Shown: one piece after another, positions 58,296 to 64,000 of the stretch
Layout: every line of letters starts with the position of its first letter
Position numbering within the stretch: position 1 is the first letter of the stretch
NCBI RefSeq assembly: GCF_017968845.1
Contig: NZ_CP072876.1
Span: forward strand, 682,001-746,000
Reading direction: 5' to 3'
From: Microbacterium sp. NIBRBAC000506063
GTDB taxonomy: Bacteria; Actinomycetota; Actinomycetes; Actinomycetales; Microbacteriaceae
Length of the DNA stretch: 64,000 bases
Notes under the pieces: generated by a model
What the model was told of the DNA's origin: nothing
The model's input: only the letters and a program-made list of their open reading frames with translations
The model's database searches: none
Program-made: the position numbers and the translations under genes

Positions 58296-59337
58296 GTGGG
58301 GAAGCGCGCGCTTGTCACAGGTATCACCGGCCAGGACGGCTCATATCTCGCCGAGCTGCTTCTCGCGAAGGGGTACGAGGTCCACGGCCTGATCCGACGG
58401 GCGTCGACCTTCAACACGAGCCGTATCGATCACCTCTACGTCGATCCGCACGACCCCGATGCCCGACTGTTCCTCCACTACGGTGATCTGAGCGACGGCG
58501 CCCGGCTGGTCACGCTGATGGAGCGGATCAACCCGGACGAGGTGTACAACCTCGCCGCCCAATCGCATGTGCGGGTTTCGTTCGATGAACCCGAGCACAC
58601 AGCCGACACGACCGGCACGGGGTCCGTGCGTCTGCTCGAGGCCGTTCGACTCTCCGGCGTCCAGCCGCGCTTCTACCAGGCGTCGTCGTCCGAGCTCTAC
58701 GGCGCGACGCCGCCGCCGCAGAACGAGGACTCACCGTTCTACCCGCGCTCTCCGTACGCAGCCTCGAAGCTCTACAGCTTCTGGATCACGAAGAACTATC
58801 GCGAAGCCTATGGTCTCTTCGCAGTGAACGGGATCCTCTTCAACCATGAGTCCCCCGCCGAGGCGAGACCTTTGTGACCCGGAAGATCACCCGGGCTGTC
58901 GCCGCCATCAAGGCCGGCCGCCAGGAACATCTCTACATGGGCAACCTCGATGCGGTCCGCGACTGGGGCTACGCCCCTGAGTACGTCGAGGGAATGTGGC
59001 GGATGCTGCAGGCCGACGAGCCCGAAGACTTCGTGCTCGCCACCGGAGTCGCCCGGTCAGTACGCGACTTCGTCGAGACCGCCTTCTCGCACGCGGGACT
59101 CGACTGGGAGAAGCATGTTCGATTCGACGAGCGATACCTCCGTCCGACCGAGGTGGACGCGCTCATCGGCGATGCTTCTCGCGCCCATGATCGACTGGGC
59201 TGGAAGGCGACCGTGGACGCCGATGAACTCGCACGTCTGATGGTGGACGCCGATATCGAAGCCCTCGAGCATGCCGGCACCCCTGGGTCGACGCGGTCGA
59301 GCTCGACAGCTGGTCGACCATCCCCGCACAGGGCTGA
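58296..59337 (+). CDS. gmd: GDP-mannose 4,6-dehydratase (frameshifted)
   Basis: Converts GDP-mannose to GDP-4-keto-6-deoxymannose, first step to GDP-L-fucose. About 348 residues: [20 protein letters not shown] (NADP site), [20 protein letters not shown], the catalytic YxxxK in [20 protein letters not shown] and, after a frameshift near 58858, [14 protein letters not shown] and [21 protein letters not shown] second frameshift lies near 59280. GTG 58296 has GGAGAG upstream. Confidence 0.95.
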
Positions 59338-59353
59338 CGAGAGACCTGTGCCG

Positions 59354-60308
59354 ATGACTGCGCTCGATCGCACCAGCCGTGTCTTCGTCGCCGGACACCG
59401 CGGACTCGTCGGAAGTGCGATCCTCCGGCGACTGACGGCAGCGGGATTCACCGATTTGCCGACTGCCACCTCGCAGGAGCTGGATCTGCGCGACAGAGCA
59501 GCCACCTTCGACTGGTTCCATACGCAGAGACCCCGGCATGTCGTGCTGGCGGCCGCGAAAGTCGGTGGCATCCAGGCGAACGCGAGCCATCCCGTCGAGT
59601 TTCTCTCGGAGAACCTGCAGATCCAGGTGAACGTCATGGACGCGGCATTGGCCACGGGCGTGGAACGATTTCTGTTCCTGGGCTCATCGTGCATCTACCC
59701 GAAGTTCGCCCCTCAGCCGATTCGTGAAGACTCGCTCATGACCGGCACCTGGAGCCCACGAACGACGCGTATGCGATCGCGAAGATCGCGGGAATCATGC
59801 AGGTTCAGGCGGTTCGGCGTCAACACGGACTCCCCTGGATCTCTGCCATGCCGACCAATCTCTACGGTCCCGGCGACAACTTCTCGCCTACGGGCTCGCA
59901 TGTTCTTCCGGCACTCATCCGTCGCTACGACGAAGCGAAGAACTCGGGTGCCGACAGCGTGACGAACTGGGGTACGGGTTCCCCCGCCGTGAGTTCCTGC
60001 ACGTCGATGATCTCGCCGATGCGTCACTGCACCTTCTGGACTACTACGACGGGCCGACCCAGGTCAACGTCGGCACGGGCGAAGATCTCACGATTCGAGA
60101 GATCGCAGACCTCGTCGCTCAGGCAGTCGGCTACGAGGGTGAAACACACTGGGACGGGTCCAAGCCCGACGGGACACCGCGCAAGCTGCTCGACGTCACG
60201 ACGCTGACCGAGTCCGGATGGCGCGCGTCGATCGGGCTCCGAGAAGGCCTCGACTCCACCGTCGCCTGGTATCGCGAGAACGTCGGCGCACTTCGCGAGC
60301 GCTCCTGA
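59354..60308 (+). CDS. fcl: GDP-L-fucose synthase (frameshifted)
   Basis: Finishes GDP-L-fucose by epimerising and reducing the gmd product. About 319 residues: [60 protein letters not shown], catalytic region [12 protein letters not shown] (restored) and [20 protein letters not shown]. Frameshifts lie near 59752 and 59980. It follows gmd by 16 nt; a GTG at 59348 is an alternative start. Confidence 0.95.
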
Positions 60309-60317
60309 GCGCCGCCC

Positions 60318-61215
60318 TTAGACTCGCTCCCATTCCACGGGATGAGGTCGGAGGCGTCACTGTGCCCGCCCGCGAACCACACCACCGGAGCGATGACCGG
60401 CCGCTCAGTCGTGCTCGGCGCACCGAGCCAGCCTCCCCACCAGCTGAAGCTGCTGTTGGCGATGACTCTGGCGGAGCACGACGACATGAGGGCGATCTCT
60501 CCGCCGTCGCCGCGCGTCACATCCGGTGGACAGATCGTGTCCCCTCGCGCGCGAGATGAGCCCTCACCCACTCCGGATCATCACTGAACCAGACCCTCCT
60601 GGTGGCGCCGAGAGCATCCATACGTGCCAGCGCCTGGTCGTAGTAGCTGCCATCGAGCACCCCGTGCCGTTTGGCGGCATTCGGATCGCTGATGTAGTCG
60701 CCTCGGCGCACGTGCACGGCGACGCTGCTCGGGTCTGCCCGCAACTCCTCTGCGAGCTCCAGGCCCCGCGCGGTCAGCATCGTCGAAAGATGAGCCGCGA
60801 CACTCTCCCGCACCTCGGCGGCGATCGACGTGAAGTACTGCGGGGACTGGAAGTACCCGCGAAGATACGATCGCCCCGCACTGCGTTCGATCACGCTGCG
60901 ATCGAACCCGGATACGGCCTGCTTCACCTGGCGCAACGCCGAAGTGTCGTTGATCCAGCCCGCCCTCTCCGCCAGAGCGAGCACCGCACCGACCGGCCGC
61001 GGCATCATCGCTGACCGTTCGACCAGGTCGCCCAGCGCATACGGGCGATCGCCGCGCAGTCGTACTCGATCGAAGATGACCCTACGCCCTTGCGCAGACA
61101 GCGCCCGGCCGAACGCCCACTCGAACAGCTGATTGCCCAGGCCGCCCTGAAGGCTCAGGACGATGTCGTCATTCTTGGGGAACCATGTCATCCAGGACCC
61201 CACCGCCTCTCCCAT
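60318..61215 (-). CDS. GT11-family alpha-1,2-fucosyltransferase-like protein (frameshifted)
   Basis: Transfers L-fucose from GDP-fucose. About 300 residues with the GT11 hallmarks: VLSLQGGLGNQLFEWAFGRA, the donor-binding AVHVRRGDYISD, and SSFSWWGGWLG. Frameshifts lie near 60560 and 60345; restored end IPWEWERV-stop. It is convergent with fcl, which makes its donor. ATG 61191 (MTWFPKNDD) is an alternative start. Confidence 0.88.
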
Positions 61216-61239
61216 CAGCCCGCAAGGCGCATCGCGCCA

Positions 61240-61688
61240 TCACAGCACAACTCCGACGTTCCGCGCGCCCGGATAGAACTCTCGCATCCGCTCCCATTGC
61301 ACGAGGAACTCATCGGCGAAGGGATACACGAGCTGACCGCTCAGACCCGGTGACGAAATGCGATCCACAGGCTCAAGATAGACGGTGCGGGCGCCGAAGA
61401 AACGCGCCTGGGTGAAGAACGGCAGTGCGATCGCCGCTCCCGTGGAGAAGACGATGTCGGGACGCTCAGCGGCGAGCACCCGCCGGGCCAGGCCGAAATT
61501 GCGCATCAGATTCGGGAGGTTCCGAACCGTCGGGTAGTGGATCTCGTAGACCTTCTCGTCTGCGAGCCGGGAGCGTGCATCCTCGACGGGAAGGTCGCCC
61601 AGCACCGATCGTGGGCACCCCACCACTCACGCAGCGCCAGCGCCTGGGTGAGGTGGCCTCCGGAGGAACAGGCGATGAGAACCTTCAT
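61240..61688 (-). CDS. PssD/EpsE-like glycosyltransferase half (Alg14-type; frameshifted)
   Basis: About 150 residues: MKVLIACSSGGHLTQALALR at the membrane-associating N-terminus, YEIHYPTVRNLPNLMRNFG, DIVFSTGAAIALPFF and ARTVYLEPVDRISSPGLSGQ. This is the Alg14-like acceptor-binding half that recruits the PssE/Alg13-type half. One frameshift near 61600. ATG 61688 lies 1 nt after the GT2 stop, and the fucosyltransferase follows after 24 nt. Confidence 0.85.
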
Positions 61689-61689
61689 G

Positions 61690-62614
61690 TCAGATCCCCC
61701 GACCGAACTTCTGCACGACCTTCGTGATCGTCTGAGGCGTCACCATGCGCCACGAGATCGCCACCGCGAGGACGGCCTTGATCTGCTTCGGGTTGTGAGC
61801 CAGCGCCCTCTTCGCCCATGTCCGTGCGTCACGGCCCTGACCGCTCGCCGCCAGTGCGAACGCGATCTGCGCCTCGATCCTCCCGAGTGCAGCGGGAATG
61901 GTCGCGAAGTCCGGATGTTTGGTGAGCAGATACTGCAGCGCTTCGGCGTATGCGGCCCACTGACCGAAATAGTAGGACTGTCCGTTCCAGAGAACTCGGA
62001 CGAGAGGCTCGTTGACGACGGTGACGAGTCCGAGTTCCGATGCGCGCAGAAGGATGTCGTAGTCCTCACCGTAGCTGCGCGGCAGCTCCTCGTCGATAAG
62101 CCCGAGTTCTCCCTGGAGCACCTCGCGCCGGAACATCAGGCTCGAGGAGTGCAGGCCGGGGTTTCGGTTGCGGAGGAAGGCCTCATGATCGAGCTCCTCG
62201 CTCGGCACGAGACGCACGTGGCGGTTCTCGCCGTCATCGACGACCATCGCCGTGCCGACGACGATCGCCTCAGGGCTCTCTTCGAAACGACGCAACTGCG
62301 CGGAGAGTTTCCCGGGCAGCCACTCATCGTCGTCGTCCAGGAACGCCACGAGCCGGCCGACCGCCGCATCAATTCCCGAGTTGCGGGCGCCCGCGAGCCC
62401 GCGACTGCGCCCGTTCTCGATTCCTCGGACCGTCCATCCGTCGGGCGGGCGACGTCGGGCACGTCCACGGGCAGGCGTCGAAGACGATGATGACCTCGCC
62501 GGTCGCATCCGACTCCTGCGCGAGCACGCTCTCGACAGCGAGCTTCATCAGCTCCGGACGCGCATGGGTCGGAACGACGACGGACACGTCGACCCCGGCT
62601 CTGTCAGGCATCAT
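61690..62614 (-). CDS. Family 2 glycosyltransferase (frameshifted)
   Basis: A cytoplasmic GT-A enzyme of about 308 residues adding a sugar to the lipid-linked unit. It has VSVVVPTHARPELMKLAVES, LAGARNSGIDAAVGRLVAFL, the metal-binding DDDDEWLPGKL, and LPRSYGEDYDILLRASELG with the catalytic ED. The C-terminus may pack on the membrane. A frameshift lies near 62480, possibly two. Start ATG 62614 or 62611 follows AAGGGGG. Confidence 0.88.
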
Positions 62615-62738
62615 GCATTCCCCCTTGCATGGCTGAGTGGGCCGACCAAACCGGACCACCACCGCTACTATATCGACTACAGGTCTCTGGATGCTGCCGG
62701 GGAAGGTGGTCGATGAGCCTGATGGGGAGGGGTCTCCG

Positions 62739-63858
62739 GTGCATCAGGAGAGTACAAGGCCACCTGTGAGGGTCGGCGTCATCGGCGTGGGAAAGATGGG
62801 CCTGTCCCATCTGTCCATCGCGCGAGCGCTCCAGAACGTCGATCTGGTCGGAATCGTCGATGCGACCGACTATCTGCTCGACGTGCTTCACAAGTACACC
62901 GGCGTGACGACGTTCTCGTCCTTGGAGAAGCTGCTCGACCAGGCCCGCCCTGACGCGGTGATCATCGCCACGCCGACGGGGTCCCACGCGGAGCTCGTGC
63001 GATCGGCGCTCGAGCGCGGTGTCCATGTGTTCTGCGAGAAGCCCCTCACCCTCAGCGCCGACGAGTCCGTCGAGCTCGCGCGTCTTGCGGATGCCCGAGG
63101 ACTGGTCGCACAGGTCGGCTACCACAACCGCTTCATCGCCACGTTCCAGGAGGTCAAGCGTCTTCTCGAAGCCGGTGCCATCGGGCGCGTGCGGCACGTG
63201 CTCGCGGAGGCCTACGGACCGGTGGTGCTGAAGCCGAAGGGCTCCACCTGGCGCAGCAGACGCAACACCGGAGGCGGTTGCCTCTACGACTACGCTGCGC
63301 ACCCCTCGACCTCGTCCATTGGTACTTGGGCGACCCCCTCACCGTGCGCGGTTCCTCGCTCAACAGCATCTTCTCTGCCGATATCGACGATGAGGTCTAT
63401 TCGACGCTCGGCTATGCGGACGACGTGACCGTGCAGCTGTCGGTCAACTGGTCAGACGAGTCCTATCGCAAGATGTCCACCTCGGTCACGGTCGCCGGAT
63501 CCATGGGACGCATCGTCGCCGACCGCCAGGAGATCCGCGTGTATCTGCGCGACGAGGCGCCCATCCCGGACGGCTACCGTGAAGGATGGAACATCGCCTA
63601 CACGACCGACCTCACCGAACCCGTGTCGTTCTATCTTCGAGGCGAGGAGTATAGCGCCCAACTGGAGAGCTTCGTCGATGCGGTGCACGCTGGCGAGACG
63701 AGGGCGCGGCAGAACGACTTCACCAGTGCTGCGGCGACGGACCGGGTGATCGAAAGGATCATGCAGGACGCCGCTGAACCGCAGACGCACGAGGTCGAGA
63801 CACCCGCACCCGCCGCTGCTCCACGACGACGGAGGCTCGGATGGGGAAGAGCGCATGA
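62739..63858 (+). CDS. Gfo/Idh/MocA-family oxidoreductase (frameshifted, end uncertain)
   Basis: An NAD(P)-dependent sugar oxidoreductase of about 370 residues. The Rossmann part has VRVGVIGVGKMGLSHLSIAR, PDAVIIATPTGSHAELV and the family signature VFCEKPLTLS; the second half has AHPLDLVHWYLGDPL and TLGYADDVTVQLSVNWS. Frameshift near 63303. Start GTG 62739 has GGGGAGGGG 6 nt upstream. As written the frame runs on past the next gene's start, so one more base is probably missing near the end. Such enzymes make sugar precursors in EPS loci. Confidence 0.85.
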
Positions 63859-64000
63859 ACCAGGACACCGCTCCGATGGATCTTCTGCTCCTCGGCGACA
63901 ACCAGTTCTTCGGCATCAACCACATGTCGGAGGAGAAGGCGCGCGCACAGGCGATCCGGTTCCAGGACACGCAGGCGATCATCGATGTGGTCGACATCGC
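63855..64000 (+). CDS. Unidentified EPS-locus protein, cut by the window end
   Basis: The first 48 residues are visible: MNQDTAPMDLLLLGDNQFFG, INHMSEEKARAQAIRFQDTQ and AIIDVVDI. DLLLLGDNQFFGINHMS looks like the first strand and loop of a barrel enzyme. I do not recognise the family. ATG 63855 overlaps the end of the oxidoreductase gene. Confidence 0.6.
   Translation, partial: MNQDTAPMDLLLLGDNQFFGINHMSEEKARAQAIRFQDTQAIIDVVDI

Noticed and set aside
59296..59315. A further copy of the palindromic repeat (CTCGACAGCTGGTCGACC)
   Set aside because: It lies inside the gmd coding end, lacks the flanking AGT and TGTCG parts, and has no paired unit.
62640..62690. Divergent promoters between the GT2 and Gfo/Idh genes
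   Set aside because: TATAGT and TACTAT-like -10 sequences are present on the two strands, but no convincing -35 was found at the right distance.

Overview
The window is high-GC actinobacterial DNA. Gene content and style point to Microbacteriaceae, most likely Microbacterium or a close relative: the hpt-ftsH-folE-folP-folB-folK-DUF3180 cluster, tRNAs mostly without an encoded CCA, CIRCE/HAIR heat-shock boxes, DUF559 proteins, and very frequent use of the oligomer GCATCCG/CGGATGC. Taxonomy is inferred from this style, not from a search.

Most longer genes are broken by single-base losses, usually in runs of four or five G or C (about 60-70 sites). Two places act as internal controls: the tRNA-Glu acceptor stem lacks one C, and one of four near-identical 807-bp repeats lacks one G. 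Most breaks are therefore probably uncorrected sequencing errors. I annotate across them, so gene boundaries are those of the restored gene and the product is the inferred intact protein.

Layout. (1) 1-10 kb: DrrA-type ABC ATPase with a TetR regulator, DUF4287, Hsp20 under HspR/HrcA boxes, a DUF559 protein flanked by paired palindromic repeats, L-serine dehydratase, tRNA-Arg, a short-chain dehydrogenase, and a copper module (copA-copZ with a CsoR-type operator). (2) 10-26 kb: M15 peptidase, an HxlR-controlled operon of two luciferase-like oxidoreductases around an F420/NADP-reductase-like protein, two tRNA-Ser genes, LCP cell-wall ligase, serS, HAD phosphatase, diacylglycerol kinase, cardiolipin synthase, DUF4192, lysS, DUF2207. 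(3) 26-40.4 kb: a large membrane protein with a lipase motif, then the long leftward cluster tilS, hpt, ftsH, folE, folP, folB, folK, DUF3180, two PH-domain proteins and DUF2520, often with 4-bp start/stop overlaps. (4) 40.4-46.3 kb: pyrophosphatase, M23 peptidase, tRNA-Glu/Asp/Phe, and a two-component system with an unannotated 15-residue peptide gene just before the kinase. (5) 46.3-64 kb: an exopolysaccharide locus with initiating glycosyltransferase, large repeat-rich secreted protein, CDP-alcohol transferase, polymerase, flippase, PssD/PssE-type transferase halves, GDP-fucose synthesis (gmd, fcl), a GT11 fucosyltransferase, a GT2 enzyme and a Gfo/Idh oxidoreductase. Together these suggest a fucose-containing surface polysaccharide with an associated adhesin.

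Several interspersed repeat families lie between and inside genes: paired palindromes (AGTYCTCGACA...TGTCG type), a CGGTCGTTGAG element that supplies the stop codon of three genes, and a related CCTGAGCTTGTCGAAGGG element that is translated inside one protein. The strongest candidates for undescribed biology are the 15-aa peptide with its kinase and regulator, and the DUF559/paired-palindrome association.
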